A stretch of DNA of 51,609 bases from Nostoc sp. CMAA1605 (GTDB lineage Bacteria; Cyanobacteriota; Cyanobacteriia; Cyanobacteriales; Nostocaceae). Positions 43,238-51,609 of this stretch are shown here, piece by piece. Location: the NCBI RefSeq assembly GCF_021596505.1, contig NZ_PJIZ01000064.1:1-51609 (forward strand). Direction: 5' to 3'. The position numbers and the translations under genes are program-made. The notes beneath the pieces were generated by a model. It was not told the DNA's origin. It saw nothing but the letters and a program-made list of their open reading frames with translations, and did no database searches. Within the stretch, counting starts at the first letter, position 1. Every line of letters starts with the position of its first letter.

Positions 43238-45256
43238 ATGTCTAGCCGCATTCCGTCTCCAGTTTGGCAAAAAGTTAGTATTGCTACACTATTATTATTA
43301 ATACCATCAGTAGGAATGGCGATCGCTCGTCAGTCTGTTACTGTCGCCCTACCAGCAAATCTAACTCCTCCCAGAATTAGCTCAAATACCTCGATTCTTC
43401 CGCGTCACCCCGACTATCAAGCACTCAAGGCATTAGTTCAAAAGTATAGTTGTGTTGTCTCTGTACAAAACTTTGGCAAAGTTGCTATAACTCGCACAGA
43501 ATTTGCCACAGTCTTAAATGCCTGTATAAATCGCAGCCAAGAGTTGACTGCAAATAACCCCAACGCCGTTAGCCCAGTCGATATCCAAACCCTACAACGC
43601 TTACAGGCACAATTCGCACCAGAGTTAGCAGTTCTCAAAGTTAAGCCAGATGAATTAGTAGAAGATCATAGCATTACCCCAAGTCCAACAACTAGAAAGC
43701 TGACTCCAGCTAGCAAACCAAAGTTGGCACTTCCTAGTGTGCCTCCTCAAAATCAACCTGTTAACCGTTCCAATACATCCTATTCCGGCACAGTTACTGC
43801 TGAATCTCAGCCCAATAGCCAATTCAACACAGAAAGTTACAACCGCATTGATGATAATCCCTTTCATCGCGTCAATAATGAACCCCTTTCCACCTTTTCC
43901 ATTGATGTAGATACAGCATCCTACAGCAATATCCGTCGATTTCTTACCCAGGGGACATTACCACCTAAAGATGCAGTGCGAGTTGAGGAACTAATTAATT
44001 ATTTTCCTTATAATTATCCCCAACCGCAAGGCGATCGCCCTTTTTCTGTGACTACGGAAGTGGCTAATGCCCCCTGGAATTCTCAGCACAAGTTGGTACT
44101 AGTGGGTTTGCAAGGTAAACGCCATACCAGTGCCACTTTACCACCCAGCAACTTAGTATTTTTGATTGATGTCTCCGGTTCGATGGATCAACCAGACAAA
44201 TTACCCTTGGTACAGCAGTCCCTGAAATTGCTTGTGAATCAACTGCGCCCTGAAGATAAAGTCAGTTTAGTAGTCTACGCTGGCAATGCTGGATTAGTCT
44301 TACCAGCTACTCCTGGCAGTCAAAAAGCCAAAATTTTGGCAGCAATTGACCGTTTGCAAGCTGGAGGTTCTACTGCTGGGGGTCAAGGTATTGAGTTGGC
44401 ATACAAGATAGCCAAACAGAACTTCCTCAAATCAGGAAATAACAGAGTAATTTTAGCTACCGATGGCGATTTTAACGTCGGGGTTTCTAGTGATGCCGAA
44501 CTCACACGATTAATTGAACAGAAACGAGACCAGGGAATTTATCTCACGGTATTGGGATTTGGTACTGGTAACTATAAAGACTCAAAAATGGAGCAGTTAG
44601 CGGATCGGGGTAACGGCAACTATGCCTACATTGATACTTTATTAGAAGCCAAAAAAGTTTTAGTCAATGATCTGCGGCAAACTTTGTTTACCATTGCCAA
44701 GGATGTGAAAATTCAAGTAGAGTTCAATCCCGCAAAAGTGCAGGCCTATCGCTTAATTGGTTATGAAAACCGCCTTTTGCAAAACCAAGACTTTAACGAC
44801 GACCGCAAAGATGCAGGAGAAATTGGGGCTGGGCATTCTGTCACCGCACTTTATGAAATCATTCCCACAGGCATCACCAGCGATGTGAAATTACCACAAA
44901 TAGACCCCCTACGATATCAGCGTCCTGGTGCAACTACCCCTGATATTGGCGCGAATGAATTAATGCAAGTGAAACTGCGCTATAAATTGCCCCAAGCCAA
45001 CACCAGTCAATTAATCACCCAAACTATCCAAGATAGTGATTTGCAAAGCACTCAAACACCGTCTACCAACTTCAGATTTGCATCTGCCATAGCTGCCTTT
45101 GGTATGGTGTTGCGTGACTCTGAGTATAAAGGGAATGCTAACTATAATTTGGTGATGAAATTAGCCACACCAGCAGTCGGAGAAGATAAGGAAGGCTATC
45201 GGCGTGAGTTTATTCGTTTAGTGGAACAAGCTAATACTATTGCGCTGGAGAAGTAA
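43238..45256 (+). CDS. Secreted vWA domain protein (YfbK-like) with SLH-like N-terminus
   Basis: A 672-residue exported protein. A signal-type segment (about 14-30) is followed by a region (about 52-135) resembling the SLH segment of cyanobacterial porins: HPDYQALKALVQKYSCV, then ITRTEFATVLNACINR, and IQTLQRLQAQFAPELAVL. A Ser/Pro/Asn-rich linker leads to the YfbK-type vWF N-terminal region (NEPLSTFSIDVDTASYSNIR and RVEELINYFPYNY). The vWA domain has an intact MIDAS, LVFLIDVSGSMDQ (Asp311, Ser313, Ser315). The C-terminal DUF3520-like part extends from about 490. The protein probably binds metal-dependently to partners at the cell wall. The ATG has GAGGAG about 10 nt upstream. The TAA stop is also the target duplication of MITE B2. 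Confidence 0.88.
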   Translation: MSSRIPSPVWQKVSIATLLLLIPSVGMAIARQSVTVALPANLTPPRISSNTSILPRHPDYQALKALVQKYSCVVSVQNFGKVAITRTEFATVLNACINRSQELTANNPNAVSPVDIQTLQRLQAQFAPELAVLKVKPDELVEDHSITPSPTTRKLTPASKPKLALPSVPPQNQPVNRSNTSYSGTVTAESQPNSQFNTESYNRIDDNPFHRVNNEPLSTFSIDVDTASYSNIRRFLTQGTLPPKDAVRVEELINYFPYNYPQPQGDRPFSVTTEVANAPWNSQHKLVLVGLQGKRHTSATLPPSNLVFLIDVSGSMDQPDKLPLVQQSLKLLVNQLRPEDKVSLVVYAGNAGLVLPATPGSQKAKILAAIDRLQAGGSTAGGQGIELAYKIAKQNFLKSGNNRVILATDGDFNVGVSSDAELTRLIEQKRDQGIYLTVLGFGTGNYKDSKMEQLADRGNGNYAYIDTLLEAKKVLVNDLRQTLFTIAKDVKIQVEFNPAKVQAYRLIGYENRLLQNQDFNDDRKDAGEIGAGHSVTALYEIIPTGITSDVKLPQIDPLRYQRPGATTPDIGANELMQVKLRYKLPQANTSQLITQTIQDSDLQSTQTPSTNFRFASAIAAFGMVLRDSEYKGNANYNLVMKLATPAVGEDKEGYRREFIRLVEQANTIALEK

Positions 45257-45452
45257 TACCAATTCGCAATGGACTAACGTCCCGCTACGCTAACGCAATT
45301 CGCAATTCGCAATGGACTTCGTCCCGCTTCTCTACGAGACGCTACACGTAGCTTGCTTCCACGGAGTGGTACGCTAACGCAATTGATAAATCCCGACTTG
45401 ACAAGAGTTTCTGGGTTTGGATCTGTATCAGAATTTTAGTGAATTGGTATAA
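45254..45452. mobile_element. MITE-like element, family B copy 2, with TAA target duplication
   Basis: A 193-bp element (45257-45449) with ends TACCAATTC/GAATTGGTA and TAA on each side (45254-45256 and 45450-45452). It is in inverse orientation to copy B1, shares its GGACTTCGTCCCGC and AATTCGC blocks, and is longer because of an added CTACACGTAGCTTGCTTCC segment. There is no ORF. The left TAA is the stop codon of the vWA gene. Confidence 0.75.
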
Positions 45453-45528
45453 CTGAGGATTGGGGACTGGGTAACAAGGTAGATTTTACTCCAATGCCCA
45501 ATGCCCCATGCCCTATTCCCAATGCCCA
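45453..45528. repeat. STRR spacer (CCCAATG/CCCCATG heptamers)
   Basis: A GGGGACTGGG tract and an array of CCAATGC/CCCCATG heptamers (about 45492-45527) reach the tamB stop codon. Confidence 0.6.
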
Positions 45529-48500
45529 TCAAAACCTATTTTGATACTCAATTACAGCCCGGCTATCATCTTCTAAATTAGTGGAAGCACGCACCCGAAT
45601 TTTATCGTTAATGCGGTAATTAATCCCCCATTGGAAGGGGTCATTGGCTGTCAAAATCTTAATACTAGAAATTGACAATTTGGTGGAAAGATCCACGCCG
45701 GCTTCGGCTGCTAATTCAATAGAAGAACCACTTTTACCGGCTTCGGGATTATCAGAAATGACTGTGGGGAATATCCTCAGTTCACTTAACCCGAAGGCTG
45801 TACCGATTTGGTTAAAGGCAGACTGGAAATTATTAAATACTGCTGAACCGGCAATATTAATAATACCCAGGGTACTATCACCGCCTCCTTGGGCGGTGAC
45901 AAATCCACCACCCAATAAGGCGACAATTTCGTTTTCGCTGCGGGAGGGACTGCTTCTTAATTCTAGGCTTTGGTCGAGTTTGCTGGCTTGTCCTTTGACG
46001 TTAGCTTCTACCCGCACGGTTTCTAATGCCGCTAAACCGGTGGGACTTAATCTACTATCACTAAAGTTACTGTCTTGGACGACATCCAGAACTTTCGCAA
46101 ATAGTTGTACATCTAAATCGGGGTCGCGGGGTTGATTGGCTCTAAAGGTGGCGGTATGTTTATAACCGCTAGCTAGTTTAAATTGGGTGGTGAATAGGTT
46201 TACGCCACCGTCTTTTAATTGGATAGTGCCTACGGGAATGGGATCAGCGAAAGTACCACTGACAATCAAGTTACCTGTGGCGCGGAAACTTAAGATAGGT
46301 GGACGGGTAATTTGCAGGTTTTTGCCTAATTCTAGTTCTAAATTATTAAAGCGCGCGATCGCCCCTGCACTATTTACTTCTTGTTTGTCTTGCTTGTTGA
46401 GTTTGGTGAGTGATATACCAGCGTTATTATTTTGCTGCTGCTGGGCGTTGGTAGATTCTGCTAGCAAGACTTGACCATCATAGAGGCTGATTTTACCGCC
46501 AATCGCTGGTTTGAGGGCTGAACCTGTAATTTGTAAGTTGCCACTAGCCCCGCCTTGATACAATCCCTTCAGGTTTAAGTTTAATTGCTCTAGTTCTACG
46601 GTGAGGGGATTATTAATTGCCAGTTCGGTGTTAAAAATGGGTATTTCCCCTGCGGCGGCGACTTGGCCACGGCTAAATCGACCTTGGAGACTTTCTACTA
46701 AAACACGGTCAAAATCGAATTGAATTTTACCGGTGACACGTCTGACTTTCCCTGGTAAAGCTTGAGCTGAGAAAGTGGCATCATTGACGGTGGCAATCCC
46801 ATTTAATATGGGTTTTTGTCTAGTTCCTCTGACTGTTAAATCAATTTCACCTGCGCCTTCTTCAAAGGCGATTTGGTTGGTTAACAGGTTTAATAGTGCC
46901 AATCCTTCGTTCTGCACCTTCACATCTAAGCTAATTTGGTCACTATCGGGATTTGTGGTGGCGAAGGGCAATTTATAGGGGATACTGCCATTGATGTTCA
47001 CTGGTTGCGGCCCCGCGATGGCAACGATACTACCAAAATTCAGGCGACCGTTGGCATAACTAAAACTGGCGTTGGCTGATTCTATGGCTTTGTCGTTGAG
47101 TTTACCTTCTGTAATTTGCAGTTCTCCCCTAGCTTGGGGGTTGCCAATACTACCTGCTAAAGCTGCCGTACCACTCAGATTGCCAGTGATGCCAATGGGC
47201 AGTCTGACAAAGTTATTCAGCACCTCTATGGGGAAATTATTCACCCGTAATTGTCCTGACTGGTCTGAGCCGCCAATGTTACCAGCAAAGGCCACAAGAC
47301 TATTAGCTGATTCAATGCGTAATGGTCGTACTTGTAATACCCCATTGGCAAAGCTACCTTCGGCAATAATTTTGTCAGCACGATAGAAACGGTTCTCTTC
47401 GTCTTCTTTACCCCAAGTAAAGTTCTGTCCATTTAAATTGAATTGAACTGATAAACCTTCTGGCGTACCCGTATCTAAAGCCACATCGCCGCTAAAGGTT
47501 CCCTGTAAATCTGCTAATTCGGGAACTGGGGAAGCGGTGCGTTGTTCTTCTCGGTCAGCTATGAGGCGATTAATTTGGGCTAGGCGTTCGATTTGGTCAA
47601 GTAAAGGACGATTAGGTAAGCCTTGGGGTGCGGTATTGAGGTCGGCTGCACTACCGTAACTAGGCGGCGAACCGTTGTTTTGCAAATCTTGGATGTCAAA
47701 AATTTGGGCTACAGTGAGTACGTCTTGGATATTGCCTTGGCTAACGTTGAGTTTACCTTGGATTCTTGGCCCTTGGGCAGTTGGGGCAATATTGCCAGTG
47801 AGGGCGTAACGACTATTGCCTTTAATAAATTCACTACTGGTAATGCTAGCTGTGCCATCACTATAACGGAATTGAGCTGCCAAGCGATCGCCTTTAATTC
47901 TGCCGATTTCTGGTTTGGCGATCGCTAAGTTGGCACTAGTCGCAAATGTGCTTTGATTAAATTGGATATCTCCTGTTAAATTGCCTGCCAGTTTCCCTGC
48001 ACCCAAACGCAGATTTGGCGGCGGTGATACATTCAAGATTTGTAAGGGGAAGCTAGCCACTTGCACACTCCAGTTATCCCCTTTAACTTGACCTTGGGCT
48101 GAGGCTTGCTGCCATTTTACCAGGAAGGATTCGGGGCGATTATTGCCGTTGAGATTTAAAGCGATGCGGTCATTATTGCCTCTCAAGTCTAAATTTAAAC
48201 CCTGTCCCTGGGCTGACTGCACACTACCCTTAAGTACAGGTTCAAAGGCAATACCCTGGACTGCTAAATCTTTTAAGGCCAGTTGTCCGGCTACATTCGG
48301 TAACGGTAATTTCCCAGTCACCCGACCGTTAAAATCTAACCTACCTGCCACCGCTACCTGATTGGGTAAAGTCACAGGTAACTGTTGTAAATTAAAGTCT
48401 TGGGCTTGGACGTTGAGATTTAAGGCGGTAATTTCTGGGATACCTGGTCTATTGGCGTTGGCGGCTATTTGTCCACTCACATTTAAGCCTGGCGCAGTGG

Positions 48501-51414
48501 CTTGCTGAATTGTCAACTGTTCGCCATTCCAAGCCAGGGAAGCGACTAAGGGGCGTTCTAGTCCTGGTAAACCTTGGGATAACTGCACCTGACCCGCAGC
48601 TTCGATATCTGCTAATCTCGTGGAACCGAGATTTCCTGCTAATTGCAGTTGTCCTCCTAATTGTCCCCGCAGTTGTTGATTAAAGCGGTTTAACTGTACA
48701 CCTGTCGCTGCAACTACGGTTTGATAACGACCATTAGTCAGTTGAATATTAGACGCTGTAACTTGACCACCTGCGACATTTAACTGTCCTTGACCTCTGG
48801 CTTGGATGCTGTTGAGACTGAAGGAATCTACACTACCAGCAACATTTAATTGACCAGTTAAATTACCTTGAAATTGGGGCGGGACAGTAGCCAAGCGTTG
48901 CACAGGGACGTTATCAGCTTGGATTTGGGTTTGATAACGACCGTTAGCCAGTTGGATATTAGCGGCGGTAATTTTACCTTGACCAACATTGATGCTGGCT
49001 TGTCCACTGGCTTGGATGGTTTTAGGACTGAAGGAATTGACACTGCCAGAGACGTTTAACTGTCCTGTTAAATCGCCTTGGAGTGGCACTTTTGCCAAAC
49101 GTTGCACAGGGACGCTGTTGGCTTGGATTTGGGTTTGATAACGACCGTTAGCCAGTTGAATGTTAGCGGCGGTAATTGTACCGTTACCGACATTAATTTT
49201 GGCTTGTCCACTGGCTTGGATGGTATTGGGACTGAAGGAATCTATACTACCGGCGACATTTAATTGTCCGGTTAAATTACCTTGTAGGGGTACAGCCGCT
49301 AAACGTTGCACAGGAACATTATTCGCTTGCACTTGGGTTTGATAACGACCGTTAGCAAGTTGAATATTGGCGGCGGTAATTGTGCCATTACCTACGCGTA
49401 AACGGGCTTCCCCACTGCCTTGGAAAGTTTTCAGATTCAAATTTTCTCGATTGCCGGCGATTTGAAATGTGCCATCTAGGGGGTTAGCTAAAGCTGGGGG
49501 AGAATTTTTGAGGACGTTACCCAGACGGACATTATTAGCGATGAAACGGGCGGTGAAGTTTTTGTCTTGTAATTGAATACTCGCGATCGCAATCCTACCA
49601 CCACCAATCTGCACCCCCGCATCTTGGGAACGAATATTGACGATTTGGAAAGGTTCAGCCGTCCCCGCCAGAAGGAAACGACCGTTTAATTCTGTCCCCG
49701 CCAAAGAGATATTTTGCAATTGATTGGGGTTGACGAAGGGTTGTAAACTCACCCTGGAAGCTTGGGCGACAGCTTGCCAACGCTGATTGACAAAACTCCC
49801 ACTCCCTTGAATTGTCCCCCCACCTACCCGCGCCACCACATTGCGAAAATTAATGTTACGATTAGCACCAACTATCACTTCCCCCGTGGTAGGATAAACT
49901 GCCTGTGGTGCGGCAAATTGGACGAAAGTTTGGGTATTTGTAGGTGTACCCGTCACCCTGGCTGTAGCGTTAACACTGCCGATTTTTATAGCCACATTAG
50001 GATTATAGAGTTTAGCGATCGCGTCTCCAGCTACTTGATTGGCAGCAAAACTCAAATCGAGTTGGGGATTTTTTCCTAACTGAATAATCCCACCACCTCT
50101 AATCTCACCACCGACTGTAGTTTCTCCCAGAACGTCTTCCAACTTGATCAAAGCATCCTGGGTGTTGAATGCAAAGTTACTACTAACTCTTTTAAAATTA
50201 ATCTTATCAATTTGGGCAGTTTTCACAGTGGTGACACTACCTAAAAGAACGGGGTTATCAACATCCCCCACCACCTGTAATTTCGCCTGTAATTGTCCAG
50301 CCACAGGTACAGGCAGTTTTAATTTTAAAGTTTCTTGGGCTGTAGCGACACTCACCCCATTAATGCGCCCAGCTAACTTAAAGCCTTTAATACTATCAAT
50401 AATTCCCGCCGCCACTAGGGGAATTTTGCCGTAGTTAGTAGTGAGATTTTCGAGTTTAATTTCTGTTCCCTGAAAATAAATACTACCTTGGCTATTAATA
50501 AACGGTTGTGGTACGCGGGGAATTTGCAGCGTCACCCCTTCTAAATCAGCACTACCATACAGTAAAGGCTTCTGTTCTGGCGCGAGTTGAACTTTTAAAT
50601 CACCATTCACCCGACCTGTTTGTAATTCCAGGGGTAATTTTATCAATTGGGTAACGTGTGCAGCCAGCATTTTTTCTGCTTGCACCTGTATATTCGCCAC
50701 CAAAGTCTTAGGACGCACATCCCCAGCCAAGGTAATGTTACCGCCAGTCTCCGCCTGACCTTGGACTGCAAATTTCACCAATTGGTTATTTTCTAAAAAT
50801 TGGGCAGATCCCAAAAGTTGCGAAAAAGCGATGGGAGAAATAGAAACATTCTCCCCTGCTCCCCTGCTCCCCTGCTCCCCTGCTTCTTTCTTCTGGGGTA
50901 ACAGTACCAAATTGCCATTCCGCAGACGCAATGTACTTAATTCAGTTTTAATTGCTCCCGCCTCTCCTGGAGGAGCTAAGGTTGTAGTAATCCAACGCCC
51001 TTGATTATCCTGTTCAATGTAAGCATCAGGACTAACTAAGGTAACATCTAGTTTTAGTTGACGATTAAAAATTAACAGCCAAGGATTAAAAGTAACTTCC
51101 ACCGCATCGACTTCCGCCTTATCGGGGTCTGTGGCTGTAGGGGGGATAGAAGAAGCCGCAAAATTTACACCTGTCAGGGAAAATTGACTAACTTTACCCA
51201 ATTTTACGGGACGGTTTAGCGTATTGGTCAGACTTTTTTCTGCTAAAGGCGTTAATTCATTCTGTACAAAAACCCATAATCGCCAAGCACCGCCGACTAA
51301 ACCTAGCAGTAAGATACCGCCCAAGGTAATACCACCACGTTTCAAAACCCGCAGCCATAGACGCTGGCGGTCAGAATTACCGGACTGATGATCTTGATGG
51401 GAAGAATTACTCAT
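45529..51414 (-). CDS. tamB: Translocation/assembly module TamB (DUF490/AsmA-like)
   Basis: A 1961-residue envelope protein of the TamB family, a membrane-anchored, bridge-like beta-groove protein thought to help outer-membrane protein assembly or lipid transport between membranes. One N-terminal membrane helix (about 28-52) is followed by a long repetitive beta-rich body and the C-terminal TamB domain (roughly 1600-1961), with KLSISSIKILTANDPFQWGI and a terminal phenylalanine (EYQNRF). The body includes three to four near-identical repeats of about 68 residues, each with TITAANIQLANGRYQTQ and NVPVQRLA-like segments (DNA about 48700-49440). An STRR array is translated as AGEQGSRGAGEN near residue 185. 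The protein is longer than proteobacterial TamB (about 1260 aa), but very long forms are usual in cyanobacteria. The ATG at 51414 begins a sensible cytosolic N-terminus. Confidence 0.93.
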   Translation of the reverse strand: MSNSSHQDHQSGNSDRQRLWLRVLKRGGITLGGILLLGLVGGAWRLWVFVQNELTPLAEKSLTNTLNRPVKLGKVSQFSLTGVNFAASSIPPTATDPDKAEVDAVEVTFNPWLLIFNRQLKLDVTLVSPDAYIEQDNQGRWITTTLAPPGEAGAIKTELSTLRLRNGNLVLLPQKKEAGEQGSRGAGENVSISPIAFSQLLGSAQFLENNQLVKFAVQGQAETGGNITLAGDVRPKTLVANIQVQAEKMLAAHVTQLIKLPLELQTGRVNGDLKVQLAPEQKPLLYGSADLEGVTLQIPRVPQPFINSQGSIYFQGTEIKLENLTTNYGKIPLVAAGIIDSIKGFKLAGRINGVSVATAQETLKLKLPVPVAGQLQAKLQVVGDVDNPVLLGSVTTVKTAQIDKINFKRVSSNFAFNTQDALIKLEDVLGETTVGGEIRGGGIIQLGKNPQLDLSFAANQVAGDAIAKLYNPNVAIKIGSVNATARVTGTPTNTQTFVQFAAPQAVYPTTGEVIVGANRNINFRNVVARVGGGTIQGSGSFVNQRWQAVAQASRVSLQPFVNPNQLQNISLAGTELNGRFLLAGTAEPFQIVNIRSQDAGVQIGGGRIAIASIQLQDKNFTARFIANNVRLGNVLKNSPPALANPLDGTFQIAGNRENLNLKTFQGSGEARLRVGNGTITAANIQLANGRYQTQVQANNVPVQRLAAVPLQGNLTGQLNVAGSIDSFSPNTIQASGQAKINVGNGTITAANIQLANGRYQTQIQANSVPVQRLAKVPLQGDLTGQLNVSGSVNSFSPKTIQASGQASINVGQGKITAANIQLANGRYQTQIQADNVPVQRLATVPPQFQGNLTGQLNVAGSVDSFSLNSIQARGQGQLNVAGGQVTASNIQLTNGRYQTVVAATGVQLNRFNQQLRGQLGGQLQLAGNLGSTRLADIEAAGQVQLSQGLPGLERPLVASLAWNGEQLTIQQATAPGLNVSGQIAANANRPGIPEITALNLNVQAQDFNLQQLPVTLPNQVAVAGRLDFNGRVTGKLPLPNVAGQLALKDLAVQGIAFEPVLKGSVQSAQGQGLNLDLRGNNDRIALNLNGNNRPESFLVKWQQASAQGQVKGDNWSVQVASFPLQILNVSPPPNLRLGAGKLAGNLTGDIQFNQSTFATSANLAIAKPEIGRIKGDRLAAQFRYSDGTASITSSEFIKGNSRYALTGNIAPTAQGPRIQGKLNVSQGNIQDVLTVAQIFDIQDLQNNGSPPSYGSAADLNTAPQGLPNRPLLDQIERLAQINRLIADREEQRTASPVPELADLQGTFSGDVALDTGTPEGLSVQFNLNGQNFTWGKEDEENRFYRADKIIAEGSFANGVLQVRPLRIESANSLVAFAGNIGGSDQSGQLRVNNFPIEVLNNFVRLPIGITGNLSGTAALAGSIGNPQARGELQITEGKLNDKAIESANASFSYANGRLNFGSIVAIAGPQPVNINGSIPYKLPFATTNPDSDQISLDVKVQNEGLALLNLLTNQIAFEEGAGEIDLTVRGTRQKPILNGIATVNDATFSAQALPGKVRRVTGKIQFDFDRVLVESLQGRFSRGQVAAAGEIPIFNTELAINNPLTVELEQLNLNLKGLYQGGASGNLQITGSALKPAIGGKISLYDGQVLLAESTNAQQQQNNNAGISLTKLNKQDKQEVNSAGAIARFNNLELELGKNLQITRPPILSFRATGNLIVSGTFADPIPVGTIQLKDGGVNLFTTQFKLASGYKHTATFRANQPRDPDLDVQLFAKVLDVVQDSNFSDSRLSPTGLAALETVRVEANVKGQASKLDQSLELRSSPSRSENEIVALLGGGFVTAQGGGDSTLGIINIAGSAVFNNFQSAFNQIGTAFGLSELRIFPTVISDNPEAGKSGSSIELAAEAGVDLSTKLSISSIKILTANDPFQWGINYRINDKIRVRASTNLEDDSRAVIEYQNRF
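48700..49440. repeat. Tandem ~204-bp repeats inside tamB
   Basis: Three close copies and one more diverged copy of a unit of about 204 bp (68 codons) lie head to tail. Marker blocks such as GATAACGACCGTTAGCCA and the complement of GTGCAACG recur at regular spacing (for example near 48720, 48930, 49138 and 49342). The copies are similar at nucleotide as well as protein level, which indicates recent duplication or gene conversion. Confidence 0.8.
50851..50885. repeat. CTCCCCTG octamer array inside tamB
   Basis: About four copies of the 8-nt unit CTCCCCTG sit in the tamB coding sequence, in the same style as the intergenic C/T-rich STRRs. The translation on the minus strand is AGEQGSRGAGEN, located in a loop-like stretch after QKKE. 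The frame stays open. Confidence 0.75.
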
Positions 51415-51535
51415 GTGGCTTCACTTCTCTTTTCCTGAACGTGGTAGGCACACTACTAGCACTATGGGCATATTACTACGCCAATACCAAGATACAAACC
51501 AATCTCATCCTTTGGCATTCGGATGAATGCGTAGT

Positions 51536-51609
51536 AGTCATTAGTCATTAGTCATTAGTCATTAGTCATTAGTCATTAGTCATTAGTCATTAGTCATTAG
51601 TCATTAGTC
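51536..51609. repeat. AGTCATT heptamer array at the window edge
   Basis: At least ten perfect copies of AGTCATT run to the end of the window and probably beyond. The stretch 51415-51535 between tamB and the array should hold the tamB promoter; no clear boxes are identified. Confidence 0.9.

Noticed and set aside
48868..49343. Several 60-70 codon plus-strand ORFs antisense to tamB with similar sequences
   Set aside because: They mirror the tandem repeats of the tamB coding strand and have no independent support.
51536..51609. CRISPR array
   Set aside because: The repeat is a continuous 7-nt tandem array with no spacers; the same applies to the other STRR arrays.

Overview
The window looks like chromosomal DNA of a filamentous, probably heterocyst-forming cyanobacterium of the Nostoc/Anabaena type. 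The signs are many HIP1 octamers (GCGATCGC), short tandemly repeated repetitive (STRR) arrays of 7-9 nt units in most intergenic gaps, and cyanobacterium-specific proteins (IctB, cyanoexosortase B and its partner, a CyRepA1-type replication protein, porin-type SLH sequence). No rRNA, tRNA, CRISPR array or intact transposase gene was found. The species call is inference.

Layout. 1-4.5 kb: 3' end of smpB, a small WGxxGxxG protein, then ictB and a GAF sensor-kinase-like protein on the minus strand. 5.2-12.1 kb: a plus-strand exopolysaccharide/exosortase cluster (DegT aminotransferase, cyanoexosortase B, its associated protein, a Wza-like export protein and a Wzc-like BY-kinase). 12.4-16.4 kb, minus strand: a frameshifted rhomboid protease and a CyRepA1-type replication/helicase protein. 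16.9-23.5 kb: penicillin-acylase family hydrolase, small lipoprotein, low-molecular-weight phosphatase (minus) and a secreted filamentous-haemagglutinin-type protein. 23.7-27.8 kb: a very large polytopic membrane protein (minus). 28.2-33.6 kb: methyltransferase, fatty acid hydroxylase-like protein, photolyase (minus), acireductone dioxygenase and a frameshifted FkbM methyltransferase. 33.7-37.4 kb, minus: sppA, fni and a small membrane protein. 38.5-43 kb: mgtE, small proteins, a GAF protein and a 5'-nucleotidase (minus). 43.2-51.4 kb: a secreted vWA protein and a giant TamB (minus).

How the genes fit together. The 5.2-12.1 kb block is the clearest functional unit: sugar modification, outer-membrane export, chain-length/kinase control, and an exosortase that normally processes PEP-CTERM proteins destined for the polysaccharide-bearing cell surface. 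Much of the rest also concerns the envelope: TamB, TpsA-type protein, vWA protein with an SLH-like N-terminus, SppA, rhomboid and acylase. The others are housekeeping functions: SmpB, isoprenoid isomerase, Mg2+ transport, photorepair and methionine salvage.

Most notable observations. (1) Two MITE-like families with different terminal repeats both have TTA/TAA target duplications, and in three of four copies the duplicated triplet is the TAA stop codon of a flanking gene. The fourth copy splits a tiny ORF that had an ATGA overlap with the next gene. (2) Two genes (rhomboid and FkbM) are each broken by exactly one frameshift in a nine-base A/T run. (3) The GAF 'histidine kinase' has Gln in place of the phospho-accepting His and lacks recognisable N and G1 boxes. 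(4) Non-coding repeats have entered coding sequence in frame in the 1356-aa membrane protein (twice) and in tamB.
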